Shown one piece after another: positions 18,516 through 26,245 of a DNA stretch of 64,000 bases. The notes under the pieces are model-generated. The model saw only the letters and a program-made list of their open reading frames with translations. It made no database searches and was not told the origin of the DNA. Numbering within the stretch: the first letter of the stretch is position 1; the number at the start of each line of letters is the position of its first letter. Source of the DNA: Klebsiella pneumoniae (lineage in GTDB: Bacteria > Verrucomicrobiota > Verrucomicrobiia > Limisphaerales > SXTU01). The stretch is taken from positions 33,257 to 97,256 of the forward strand of contig CALQJI020000008.1 in NCBI GenBank assembly GCA_943330855.2, read 5' to 3'. Position numbers and translations under genes: made by a program.

Positions 18516-19052
18516 TCACGGCTTGGCCTTCGTCAGCTCACCGACCTTCTCAGCCAACTTCTCGAACGACATCCGGTCGCCGTTGTTCTTTCCGACGTGG
18601 CGGAAGACTTCCTTGCCCGCTGGATTGAGCAGCACGGTCGCCGGGTAGTGGACGACCTGGCCGTGGAACTTGTAGCCGTCGGGGATGCTGAACGCCTTGG
18701 CCAACTTTGCGTCCGGGTCGCGGTAAATCGGGTTCCTCGCCAGCTCGTCGGCAGGCAGCTTGGCCGCCCATGACTTGATTTCCGCCTCGGTGTCGGGCTT
18801 CACGAAGACGTGGATGACGTTCGGCAGCGTGGCGGCCCTGGAGAAGTAGTCCCGCGTGTGGCGCAGGCAGTAGGGGCACTCGGTCTTGAGCAGGAAGTGC
18901 AGCGCAACAAACTTGCCCTTGGCGTCGGCCAGCTTAAACGTCGTCTTGCTGGTGGCGGACTGGACGGTGAAGTCATCCGGGTTGGCGCGGGCCGGTTGCA
19001 CGGCGGCGAACAAGGTGGTGACGAGCAGGGTGAGGAGCAGGCGTGGTTTCAT
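18516..19052 (-). CDS. Secreted thioredoxin/peroxiredoxin-like protein
   Basis: 178 residues with a signal peptide (MKPRLLLTLLVTTLFAAVQPARA). A redoxin fold follows: FKLADAKGKFVALHFLLKTECPYCLRHTRDY, with a CPYC active site, and later VHYPATVLLNPAGKEVFRHVGKN. The cis-Pro is in YPATVLL. It probably acts in the periplasm on thiols or peroxides. It lies just after the ECF sigma/anti-sigma genes and has its own copy of the candidate ECF promoter, so it is probably a target of that sigma factor. Confidence 0.85.
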   Translation of the reverse strand: MKPRLLLTLLVTTLFAAVQPARANPDDFTVQSATSKTTFKLADAKGKFVALHFLLKTECPYCLRHTRDYFSRAATLPNVIHVFVKPDTEAEIKSWAAKLPADELARNPIYRDPDAKLAKAFSIPDGYKFHGQVVHYPATVLLNPAGKEVFRHVGKNNGDRMSFEKLAEKVGELTKAKP

Positions 19053-19067
19053 GTGATGTGTTTGGGA

Positions 19068-19097
19068 GTGAGTCGGACCAGCGGCGCTTTCCTTACA
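19068..19097 (-). promoter_or_regulatory. Candidate ECF-sigma promoter of the thioredoxin-like gene
   Basis: On the minus strand TGTAAGGA (19097-19090), 14 bases, then CGACTCAC (19075-19068), ending 15 bases before the ATG at 19052. The same two octamers with the same spacing occur upstream of the gene that heads the sigma-factor operon. Confidence 0.65.
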
Positions 19098-19109
19098 ACT
19101 GTCTCGTGC

Positions 19110-19418
19110 TCACTGAGCATCCCTTCCCGACAAGGCCCGCTTCATGCGCTGCTTGGCGTCAGCGGAGAGGCATTTTCCCGACGCGTGCTCAACGTGCTCC
19201 ACGTAGCCGGGCGCGGCGTCATGCACGAGTTTCACTTGTTCGAGGTAGCGCTGGCACCACACACAAATCGTTGTGTGCAGTCGGATGCGCAGGCGCGTCA
19301 TGAGCGGCAGCGGGCCGTCCAACCGCTGCGAGGCGAGCCGGGTGATTTCCTTGCAGGTCGGCGTGTGGTTCCAGACCCAGGTGATGAACCACAGCTTGAT
19401 GGGACCGGGCTGGCTCAT
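19110..19418 (-). CDS. Zinc-binding anti-sigma factor (ZAS-type)
   Basis: 102 residues. RLHTTICVWCQRYLEQV carries the His-x3-Cys-x2-Cys signature of zinc-binding anti-sigma factors, with a further N-terminal Cys (TPTCKEITRLASQRLDGPL). Its ATG overlaps the stop of the sigma gene (ATGA at 19415-19418), the usual sigma/anti-sigma coupling. There is no transmembrane segment, so it is probably a soluble, perhaps redox-sensing, anti-sigma. A linked thioredoxin-like target supports a thiol or oxidant signal. Confidence 0.85.
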   Translation of the reverse strand: MSQPGPIKLWFITWVWNHTPTCKEITRLASQRLDGPLPLMTRLRIRLHTTICVWCQRYLEQVKLVHDAAPGYVEHVEHASGKCLSADAKQRMKRALSGRDAQ

Positions 19419-20035
19419 GATTTCCCCTCCTGCGGTGCAAACCAGTTCGCCTCCAGGCACGCCCGCAGCGCTAGGCGGGCGCGGTGCAGCATCACCCAGA
19501 GATGGTTCGGGCTGATGTCCAGCAGCGCGCAAATCTCCTCCGTGGACACGTCGTCCACTTCGCGCAGCAGGAACACGCGGGCCACCTTGCGCGGCAGCTT
19601 CCCGGAGCACTCGTGGAAGGTCTTCCAGAACGCCTCGCTATCCAGACCCGCGCCGGGAGTCGGTGCCCATTCCAGCGGGCCAAGCTCATGAATCCACCCG
19701 TCTTTGAACAGGCCGTCCGGAATGAAGCGCTCGCTCTGCTCGTCCGCCATGAACTCCAGGTCGGTGAAGGAGGTCTCCCGGATCGCCTTGCGGTAGTGGT
19801 CCACGATTTTGTTCTTCAAGATGCCGATCAGCCAACTCTTCGGAGCCGACCGGCCCGCGAAGGCCGCGTCGCTCTTGAGCGCAGCCAGAAACGTCTCCTG
19901 CACCATGTCTTCGGCCAGGGACTCGTCCCGCAGCCGTGCCAGCGCGTAACGGAACAGGTAGTCGCCATACGCGTCCACCCACGCTTCCGGGTCGGCCAGA
20001 CGCGCAGCGGGCGGGTCGGAGGGCTGGCTTTGCAC
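19415..20035 (-). CDS. ECF-type RNA polymerase sigma factor
   Basis: 206 residues. Region 2: YLFRYALARLRDESLAEDMVQETFLAALK and the PKSWLIGILKNKIVDHYRK segment. Region 4: LPRKVARVFLLREVDDVSTEEICALLDISPNHLWVMLHRARLALRACLE. There is no region 1 or 3, as in ECF (group IV) sigma factors. The linker between the regions is about 50 residues and contains acidic/aromatic FTDLEFMADEQSERF. It sits between the DUF2652 gene (17 bases upstream) and the overlapping anti-sigma gene, and is probably autoregulated through the promoter at 20893-20922. Confidence 0.93.
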   Translation of the reverse strand: MQSQPSDPPAARLADPEAWVDAYGDYLFRYALARLRDESLAEDMVQETFLAALKSDAAFAGRSAPKSWLIGILKNKIVDHYRKAIRETSFTDLEFMADEQSERFIPDGLFKDGWIHELGPLEWAPTPGAGLDSEAFWKTFHECSGKLPRKVARVFLLREVDDVSTEEICALLDISPNHLWVMLHRARLALRACLEANWFAPQEGKS

Positions 20036-20052
20036 GCGGGTTCAATAGCGGG

Positions 20053-20859
20053 TCAGGCCGCCGCCAGCAACTTACGAGTCCCGGCCCGCAGTCGCCGCAC
20101 GCGCTCGACGAAAGGTGTCCACCAGAGCAGCGCATGGAAGCGGAGCCGACGGCCCAAGCTGGACGACGAGTTGGGTCTGGCGCGGACGGGCGCGGACGCC
20201 GCGCCGGGCGGACGATAGACCCGTGTCCTGATTGTGCCGATGTCCTCATACTCCTCAACGCCCTCGGACAATTCCATGTGCGCGGGCAACTCCACATCGG
20301 CGCGGGCCGCCTCAGTGAGCATGATGTAGTGTTTGTGAGGGACGGAATTCTTCAGCAGCCGGTGGGCAAGAATCACATCCACGCCGGAGAGCTTGCGGAA
20401 GCCCGCCAGCTCGTAGAAGAGCGCCTCGCCGCTGTGGACGAGCACCTTTAGCTGGAGCTGCGGCAGATGGGTGCAGGCTTGGCAGGTGCAGTGGTTGCCT
20501 CGGCTCAACTCCTTCACCTTGGCCGCGAACAGGTCGAGGAACCGGGCCAGCCGCGTGCCAATGACCCGCCGGGCCTCATCCGTCGGCAACGGACAGAATT
20601 GCTTGCGGCCATACAGGAACACCGCGTCGCCCTCGCCCTCGGCCACGGCGAGTGGCAGCTCCACTTCGCTCAGAATGGCATTGAACAGCTCCGTGATGAT
20701 GAGTTGGCTGTGGGCCAGGGAGGTGGCGTTGGCCGTCATGTAGCGCGTGTAGCCGCTGATGTCGGCGAGAATGAGGATGACCGGCTCCGGCGCGGGCCGG
20801 GCCAGCGGCGCGGCGGGGTGGGCGAGCGGATCAGCGGTTTGCATGGTGGCGGCGTTCAT
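20053..20859 (-). CDS. DUF2652 family protein (nucleotide-cyclase-like fold)
   Basis: 268 residues. ILILADISGYTRYMTANATSLAHSQLIITELFNAIL and AVAEGEGDAVFLYG match DUF2652, a family related to class III nucleotidyl cyclases (the DISGYTRFM and EGDA segments correspond to metal-binding strands). A Cys/His cluster HCTCQACTHLPQLQLKVLVHSGE lies in the middle, and the C-terminus is basic. It heads the operon with the ECF sigma and anti-sigma genes. Whether it makes a cyclic nucleotide is unknown; family members are linked to SRPBCC or redox proteins. Confidence 0.8.
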   Translation of the reverse strand: MNAATMQTADPLAHPAAPLARPAPEPVILILADISGYTRYMTANATSLAHSQLIITELFNAILSEVELPLAVAEGEGDAVFLYGRKQFCPLPTDEARRVIGTRLARFLDLFAAKVKELSRGNHCTCQACTHLPQLQLKVLVHSGEALFYELAGFRKLSGVDVILAHRLLKNSVPHKHYIMLTEAARADVELPAHMELSEGVEEYEDIGTIRTRVYRPPGAASAPVRARPNSSSSLGRRLRFHALLWWTPFVERVRRLRAGTRKLLAAA

Positions 20860-20892
20860 GTTCTCAACTCAGCGCCGCAACGTGCGGCAGGG

Positions 20893-20922
20893 GTGAGTCG
20901 AGGTGGAGGCGGAGTCCTTACA
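20893..20922 (-). promoter_or_regulatory. Candidate ECF-sigma promoter of the DUF2652-sigma-anti-sigma operon
   Basis: On the minus strand TGTAAGGA (20922-20915), 14 bases, then CGACTCAC (20900-20893), about 33 bases before the ATG at 20859. Both octamers and the spacer length are identical to those upstream of the thioredoxin-like gene, which indicates autoregulation. Confidence 0.65.
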
Positions 20923-21092
20923 GGAATTGTTGGGCCGCTTTGTTACAGGTGTGCCGAACGGGGTTTCAGTTTGACAGGCCCAGAGGCAGGCGTAAGAAGG
21001 ACAGCAAGCTCTGCGGTCACTTGGCGAACTGCGCCGTGCCCTGCGCTCCGGTGGATTTAAGATTCGGGTGGCAGCACGTTTCTTCAGAGGGA

Positions 21093-21138
21093 TTCCCCAT
21101 CCCCACCTCCTTGGCGTCTGCCGCCCGGATCGCTCCCC
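21093..21138. repeat. Intergenic repeat, right copy (flanks the ECF block)
   Basis: Similar to about 18445-18490 with the shared core TCTGCCGCCCGGATCGC (TGCGCCGCCCGAATCGC in the other copy), same orientation. Confidence 0.5.
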
Positions 21139-21148
21139 CAGTGGATTC

Positions 21149-21640
21149 TCAACGCAGGCCAGAGCGTAGGTTACGGAGCGCACCAGGCTTCACGGCCTTG
21201 CCCTTGCACGAGAAGCTCGTGCGGCCTGGAAATCCGGCCTCGTGGACGAACGCCGCGATGATGAGCTTACCGCTGACGCTGACCGCGACCCCGTCGGATT
21301 CCACCCAAAGGCCAACCTCTCGCAGTGCCCGGCGCACGTGCTTGCGCACGGCCTTGATGCTGTCGGCATCCACGGCGGTGCCCGCGAACATACGAACTGA
21401 CCATACGGGATGAATCGAATCCCGTTCAATCCACCGCACGAGGAACCCGCAGGCACGCAGCCGGTCAGCGAGTTGCAGGTGCACGCGAATGGAGTGTGCT
21501 CCCAGCAGAAAACCATTTTCGACGAGACACCGGTCAAGCGCCGACGGCTGCGTCTGTGGATGCGCAGCAGCAGGCAGGTCAGGAAGGTCAATCTGACCCT
21601 CGTTTGCCGGAATCTCTGGTGGTTTCCACCGTGGTTTCAT
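21149..21640 (-). CDS. Hypothetical protein, last gene of the AAA+/HExxH operon
   Basis: 163 residues, not recognised. The N-terminus is Pro-rich (MKPRWKPPEIPANEG). The core has RVHLQLADRLRACGFLVRWIERDSIHPVWSVRMFAGTAVDADSIKAVRKHVRRALREVG and a strand-rich end (GVAVSVSGKLIIAAFVHEAGF). It starts 11 bases after the repeat-protein gene and shares its strand with five upstream genes, so it is probably the end of a six-gene operon. Confidence 0.6.
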   Translation of the reverse strand: MKPRWKPPEIPANEGQIDLPDLPAAAHPQTQPSALDRCLVENGFLLGAHSIRVHLQLADRLRACGFLVRWIERDSIHPVWSVRMFAGTAVDADSIKAVRKHVRRALREVGLWVESDGVAVSVSGKLIIAAFVHEAGFPGRTSFSCKGKAVKPGALRNLRSGLR

Positions 21641-21651
21641 TCAGGGGATCC

Positions 21652-22392
21652 TCATGGCTGAACGGGCGGAGCCTCCGGCTGGCCTTCCCGTGTGAGCGCA
21701 AATGCCGCGTCGTTCCAGATGAGCTGCTTGCCCAGCTGCTTGGAATTGTCCTCAAGCCAGTCACGCTGGGCACGCGTCAGGCTCTCGAACGGAGCCTGAC
21801 GGCGGCTAAGCAGCTTCTCCCCGTAGAGCTTCTCCGGGGTGCTCACCACCCGCACCCAGCCCGCGTTCCACATGAGGCAGTAGAGGTCCAAGTCCGTCGT
21901 GGCATCCTGGGCAGCGTCACCCAATATGGTGCGCGCCATGTCCGTGTGGTCGCGCTCGTCGCCGGTCAGCATCCTAGCGACCCCGTCTTCGCTCAAATAA
22001 ATGCGCTGCATATCGCTCAAAGTCTGGCCCGGCGTCCGCACCTGCGCCGCTTGCGCGGCGTTGCTTTGCCGTTCGCGGGTACTCTCGAACACTTTGGCAT
22101 TCCAAACGAACTCCTTGCCTGCCCGCACAGAATTCTCTTCGAGCCACTCCCGCTGGACAGGTGGTAGGTCGGCGAAGGCCACCGGCTTACCGTCTCGCCA
22201 TTGCTCGGCGACGAGAGTGTCCGGAGAGTCCACGACGCGCACCCATCCCGCGTTCCACATGGCGGCGTAAGTGTCTTCCACGTCTTCGCGCCAGTCAGGC
22301 CCCAAGATAGTCCGCCCCATGTCGAGGTGGCCATGCTCGCCGGGGCCAGGAGCGCGGACCGTCCCGTCTTGGCTCAGATAAAGTCGCTTCAT
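21652..22392 (-). CDS. Hypothetical protein with internal two-fold repeat
   Basis: 246 residues from the ATG at 22392. Two related units of about 105 residues: the first begins RLYLSQDGTVRAPGPGE and contains DMGRTILG, MWNAGWVRVVDSP, QREWLEEN and FVWNAKVF. The second begins RIYLSEDGVARMLTGDE and contains DMARTILG, MWNAGWVRVVSTP, QRDWLEDN and LIWNDAAF. The unit is not a family I recognise. It lies in the AAA+/HExxH operon, 37 bases after the metallopeptidase-like gene. Confidence 0.75.
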   Translation of the reverse strand: MKRLYLSQDGTVRAPGPGEHGHLDMGRTILGPDWREDVEDTYAAMWNAGWVRVVDSPDTLVAEQWRDGKPVAFADLPPVQREWLEENSVRAGKEFVWNAKVFESTRERQSNAAQAAQVRTPGQTLSDMQRIYLSEDGVARMLTGDERDHTDMARTILGDAAQDATTDLDLYCLMWNAGWVRVVSTPEKLYGEKLLSRRQAPFESLTRAQRDWLEDNSKQLGKQLIWNDAAFALTREGQPEAPPVQP

Positions 22393-22429
22393 AGGTTCAG
22401 CAGATCGAGAGGTTTGTGTAATTGTCGTT

Positions 22430-23614
22430 CTACGGTTTGGGCAGCGGTGGCAACTGCGGGTGCTCTGCGCAGAACCACTCTTGGAACGCCACCCCGCGCT
22501 TCCCTGCACCATCGCGCCGCAGCAGCCAGAGGTAGGCCCGAAATTCTTCCATCGAACAATCCCGCATCGTGCGCCACGTCCGATACTCTGGCGGCAGCAA
22601 GTCCGTCAGCTTCTCGAACAGTGCCGCCAGCCTGGCATCGTCCTTGATGGCGCTCCAGGTGAAGAACTGGGCCACCAGCTCCACCCAGTCCTGACGAGTC
22701 CACGGGGGCGGCGCGGCTGGATTCAGCAGGCCGTCCGTGTCAGCGCGTCCCAGGTGGATGACGTGCGCGAACTCGTGCAGGAATACCATCTGACCGAGTT
22801 CGTGAACCTGCGCACGCTGCCCCAACTGCTCCGCCGCCTGCGCGATGGTGTGCATGAAGAGCACGATGTGCGGACTGTCCGGCCCGGCGTGGAGGCACGC
22901 ACCCAGCGGGTCAACGACGTTGTCGGAGCTTGCCGCCCAAAACTGTCGGGCATCTTGCCGAAAATCCATGGTCAGCATTACGCAGTGCATCCGCGTGCTG
23001 CCCAGCATTTGATTGATCGGACCGGCGCGCTCCATCCAGCGGGGGAAGACCAGATGGCTGAGCTTGCCCACAGTGGCACCCAGCACCTTGAGCATCCACG
23101 GCGAGTAGAATTCTCCGAGAGGGACAAACCGCTCGTGGAACCACGGCGTCTCCCGTTTTCCCTCTGCAACATAGTTGAAATCGAAATCACGGGTCAGGGC
23201 CGCCGTCACGCGCTCCCGCAGTTCGGCGGAGAGGCGTTGGTTGTAGGCCGTGATGATGGCTTCACCAGCGGCCTCGAAGTCCATGATGTCGTAACGGCTC
23301 CGGTAGCGCAGCGAGTCGAAGAATTCGCCAATCAACGGCCAGTGGGTCTCGGCCCGCCGGTGGCCCGCCGCCAGGGCTACCAGGCGTTGCATCCGCTCGC
23401 TGCGGGGCATGCTATCCAACCCTGCCTGCTCGTAGATCTCCGGGCAGGCCACGAGCATGCGGTCGAGCAGTTCGTCGTAGTTCAACGTGGCCAGCTTGCC
23501 AGCGTAGTCGCCGACGGTGCCCTCCGGGCCGGTCTCCGTGCCGGTGAGCTGCTTGCGATAGGCGTGGACTAGCGCGGCGATCTGCGGCTCGTTGTGGAAT
23601 GGAAGTTCGCGCAT
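22430..23614 (-). CDS. Hypothetical protein with HExxH metallopeptidase-like motif
   Basis: 394 residues from the ATG at 23614. The motif H280-E-F-A-H284 (MVFLHEFAHVIHLG) is the zincin signature, with an acidic residue available in a later helix (MEEFRAYLWLL). The N-terminal half is helical. No signal peptide or transmembrane segment is seen, so it should be cytoplasmic. I do not recognise a family beyond the zincin motif; peptidase activity is inferred. The linked AAA+ ATPase could remodel its substrates. Confidence 0.65.
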   Translation of the reverse strand: MRELPFHNEPQIAALVHAYRKQLTGTETGPEGTVGDYAGKLATLNYDELLDRMLVACPEIYEQAGLDSMPRSERMQRLVALAAGHRRAETHWPLIGEFFDSLRYRSRYDIMDFEAAGEAIITAYNQRLSAELRERVTAALTRDFDFNYVAEGKRETPWFHERFVPLGEFYSPWMLKVLGATVGKLSHLVFPRWMERAGPINQMLGSTRMHCVMLTMDFRQDARQFWAASSDNVVDPLGACLHAGPDSPHIVLFMHTIAQAAEQLGQRAQVHELGQMVFLHEFAHVIHLGRADTDGLLNPAAPPPWTRQDWVELVAQFFTWSAIKDDARLAALFEKLTDLLPPEYRTWRTMRDCSMEEFRAYLWLLRRDGAGKRGVAFQEWFCAEHPQLPPLPKP

Positions 23615-23631
23615 GGCAGTGGTTCTGATTT

Positions 23632-24048
23632 TTAGCTCTTCGAGGATTGCTTCGTGGTTGGGCGCTCGACGGCTGCGCCCAGTGACTCTCCCAGCACGCA
23701 CTCAAAATCTTTTATCATCCGGGTGCGGGCGGCCTTGGTAGGAAAGGGTATGCGGTTGATCAAGCGTAGGGCAGCCTGACTGCGGCGATTGGCTAGCTCC
23801 ATGCGCTCCTGAGCTTCGCGGATACCCTGTTGGTGAGCCGCCAATGAGATCGCGGAAGCTGGAGTGGATATATCCATCCCATCGGTCAAACGGCGCTCCC
23901 ATTCGTCCGCCCCTAGACGATATACGTCCGCTTCCATTTCGCGGTTCCAGACCGGGCCATCGTAGTAATTGCGGAGCCACTCCACGAGCGGTTTGATCTC
24001 CTTGTCCGGCAGGGCCAGTATGCCCTTCTTGATCGCTTTGAGTTTCAT
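23632..24048 (-). CDS. Hypothetical protein, paralogue of the next upstream gene
   Basis: 138 residues. The start MKLKAIKKGILALPDKEIKPLVEWLRNYYDGPVWNREMEADVYRLGADEWERRL is alignable with the 113-residue protein encoded just upstream (MKLATIKKHIKTLPDAQINPLLEWL). The endings also match (AALRLINRIPFPTKA; FECVLGESLG). It is highly charged and helical, and was not recognised. It lies 17 bases before the HExxH gene. Confidence 0.7.
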   Translation of the reverse strand: MKLKAIKKGILALPDKEIKPLVEWLRNYYDGPVWNREMEADVYRLGADEWERRLTDGMDISTPASAISLAAHQQGIREAQERMELANRRSQAALRLINRIPFPTKAARTRMIKDFECVLGESLGAAVERPTTKQSSKS

Positions 24049-24104
24049 AATTCAGAGTGCGCAATGGTAATTCGCGCACGGGAGTAGTGGTGATGATTGT
24101 GGGC

Positions 24105-24446
24105 TTAGTTGTTCGTGGATTTACCCCGAGTCCCGCGCTTACCCGCTTCACTTAGCGGCTCTGCCAGCAGGCATTCCACATCGCGTAGCACCTGATCGCG
24201 GTCGGCCTCGGTGCTGCATTTCATGCTGTTGAGCAGGCGCAAGGCAGCCTGGTCGCGCTGCGGGGCCTTCTCCATGGCCTGCGTCAGAGCTTCCTTCCAT
24301 TTGTCGATGCCGAGCAGCTGTATGTCCGCCGTCATCTCACGCGGCCAAACCTCGCAGTCGCGGTATTGCGTCAGCCACTCCAACAGCGGGTTGATCTGCG
24401 CGTCCGGCAAGGTCTTGATGTGCTTCTTGATGGTGGCAAGTTTCAT
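24105..24446 (-). CDS. Hypothetical protein, paralogue of the next downstream gene
   Basis: 113 residues. Shared features with the following gene are the N-terminal KHIKTLPDAQINPLLEWLTQYRDCEVWPREM block, the DKWKEAL segment and an ending with AALRLLNSMKCSTEADRD and CLLAEPL. The pair suggests a duplicated small helical adaptor. The gene begins 15 bases after the AAA+ ATPase gene. Confidence 0.7.
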   Translation of the reverse strand: MKLATIKKHIKTLPDAQINPLLEWLTQYRDCEVWPREMTADIQLLGIDKWKEALTQAMEKAPQRDQAALRLLNSMKCSTEADRDQVLRDVECLLAEPLSEAGKRGTRGKSTNN

Positions 24447-24461
24447 ATTTCAGCGTGTGGG

Positions 24462-25556
24462 TTAGCGGTGAAAACCCATGGTCGGCTCCGCTGGCACTGG
24501 GTCGGCGGAATCTGCCCCACGATAAATGTCGGCGAGGCTGAACTCATCACCGTCCCCCAGTGTGAGGTTCTTCGCCGTGCTTAGGCGCAACGCCTCGGTG
24601 CGCGTGAGACGGCGGAACTGGCGGTAGCCCAGCATGCGGCCACGGCGCGTGATGGCGGGATCGAGTTTGTCCAGCGTGGCGTTCACGGTGGCAACAACCT
24701 GCACCTTCATCGAGTCACCGAGCAGGCCATCAGCCATGTTCAGGAGGTTGCTCACTTGGTCGTCGTTGCTCCCGCGACGCTTTCCCAGCAGGGCCTCGGC
24801 GTCCTCCAAGATGAGCAGGTTGTTCAGGTTGGAGCGGTAGTTCTGGCCCGCCCAGAACACCGGCATCTCCGGGCTAGCAAGCATGTTGAAATGGGAAGTC
24901 GGCACGAGGAACGCACGGTGCGTTTTGGCCAGCCGCGCCATCAGGTGGCGGAGGAACGTGGTCTTGCCCACGCCGGGGTCGCCGCGCAGCACCACCAATC
25001 CGTTGGACTGCTTCTGCAAACGCTGGATGAGGTCCGCCTCCCACGGAACAAAGTCACCGCCGTAGTGCAGGGCGAGGTCATCAGGCGAGTGAAGGCTCGC
25101 CCGTGTCAGGGACACCGGGTGACGTTGCACCCCGTCGCGCCCGTAGCTGAGGAGATGGTAGTTTGGCAGCCCTGCCTTCGGCGGCTTGGTGAAGCGGTGG
25201 TTCAAATCCGTGAGCACCTGGGCGGCCACGTCGGGGCACGCCGCATGGACGTGGGCGGTGTATTCATCGAGGTGGACAAACACGTCGCCGGGCAGATGGA
25301 AGAGCAGCTCACGCTGGCGCACCGAGGGCGGCACATCCTCGTCCCAGCAGTGCCCCGCCTTGCTGCGGATCAACTGCGACTTGAGTTCCGCAACGAGGAG
25401 CGGCTTGTTCCAGCGCACGGTCGCGGAGTGCACATGGTAGGTCTTGTCCGCGAAATGCCGCAGCACGGGCGTGAGAAAGTAGACCGACTCGTCAGCGGGC
25501 AGGTTTTCTAAATAAGGCGGTAAGGCTTCCACGGAAAAAGTAAGTTCAAGGTTCAA
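24462..25556 (-). CDS. AAA+ ATPase (BCS1/FtsH-like AAA core)
   Basis: 364 residues. An N-terminal domain (1-165) of unknown type is followed by a AAA core: Walker A RGDPGVGKTT (about 191-200), Walker B LLILED (247-252), sensor-type ATVNAT (289-294) and arginine-finger segment DPAITRRGR (299-307). The last 40 residues form a lid (FRRLTRTEALRLSTAKNLTL). It would use ATP to remodel or thread a protein partner. It is the first gene of the operon, with a divergent winged-helix gene 140 bases away. The partner and role are unknown. Confidence 0.88.
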   Translation of the reverse strand: MNLELTFSVEALPPYLENLPADESVYFLTPVLRHFADKTYHVHSATVRWNKPLLVAELKSQLIRSKAGHCWDEDVPPSVRQRELLFHLPGDVFVHLDEYTAHVHAACPDVAAQVLTDLNHRFTKPPKAGLPNYHLLSYGRDGVQRHPVSLTRASLHSPDDLALHYGGDFVPWEADLIQRLQKQSNGLVVLRGDPGVGKTTFLRHLMARLAKTHRAFLVPTSHFNMLASPEMPVFWAGQNYRSNLNNLLILEDAEALLGKRRGSNDDQVSNLLNMADGLLGDSMKVQVVATVNATLDKLDPAITRRGRMLGYRQFRRLTRTEALRLSTAKNLTLGDGDEFSLADIYRGADSADPVPAEPTMGFHR

Positions 25557-25696
25557 TCACGGGCGGCTCACGGCACTCGACAGTCGGTGCGGATCACGCA
25601 GAGCAGCAGCGTCAACGTGAGGTCTATTAAAGCACGGGTTCTGCACTTAGTCACGAACTACTTGCATTATTCTGCGAAGGCACCTAAGCTCCGGCC

Positions 25697-26245
25697 ATGA
25701 GCAAAACCGCCCGCCCTGACTCCGAACCCGATCCCGTGGACTACGTCGCCAGCGTCTTTCGGGTGCGCCAACGCATGCTCCCGCCGTTGCGGCAGATTGC
25801 GCTGGCGGACTGCGGTGTGCCACTCGAACAGGCCGACATCCTGGTGGAGTTGCATGGTGTCCGGGAGCTGGGCTGGCCGGAGCCGGAGGCCGACCCGGAT
25901 GGCTACGTTACCTACCGGGCGCTGCGGGACGCGCTGGTGCACGGCGACACGCTGCTCTCCCGCCGCATCTCCCGGCTGGAGGAGGCCGGGTTGGTGGAGA
26001 CGCGCAAGGCCTCCCGGCGCAAAGGCGTCCGGACGCCGGGCCTGCATGGCAATGCGCTGGTGGTGCGTGTCACGGCGGCTGGCAGTCGCAAGATTGCACC
26101 AGTCTGGCTCCGCTACCGAGAACTCGTGAACCGGCTGCTGGCGGGCGTTTCAGCAGCGGAACTCAGGGCAGGGATGGCGCTGAACCAGCTCATCGAGTCG
26201 CGGCTGAAGAGTTCATGGCTGACCTTGCCGGACGAGCTGAGATGA
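25697..26245 (+). CDS. MarR-like winged-helix protein
   Basis: 182 residues. ADILVELHGVRELGWPE and YVTYRALRDALVHGDTLLSRRISRLEEAGLVETRKASRRKGVRTPG form a winged helix in the MarR style, followed by VVRVTAAGSRKIAPVWLRYRELVNRLLAGVS, a typical dimerisation helix. It is transcribed away from the AAA+ operon across a 140-base gap, so it probably regulates one or both units. Its stop overlaps the next ATG (ATGA). Confidence 0.75.
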   Translation: MSKTARPDSEPDPVDYVASVFRVRQRMLPPLRQIALADCGVPLEQADILVELHGVRELGWPEPEADPDGYVTYRALRDALVHGDTLLSRRISRLEEAGLVETRKASRRKGVRTPGLHGNALVVRVTAAGSRKIAPVWLRYRELVNRLLAGVSAAELRAGMALNQLIESRLKSSWLTLPDELR

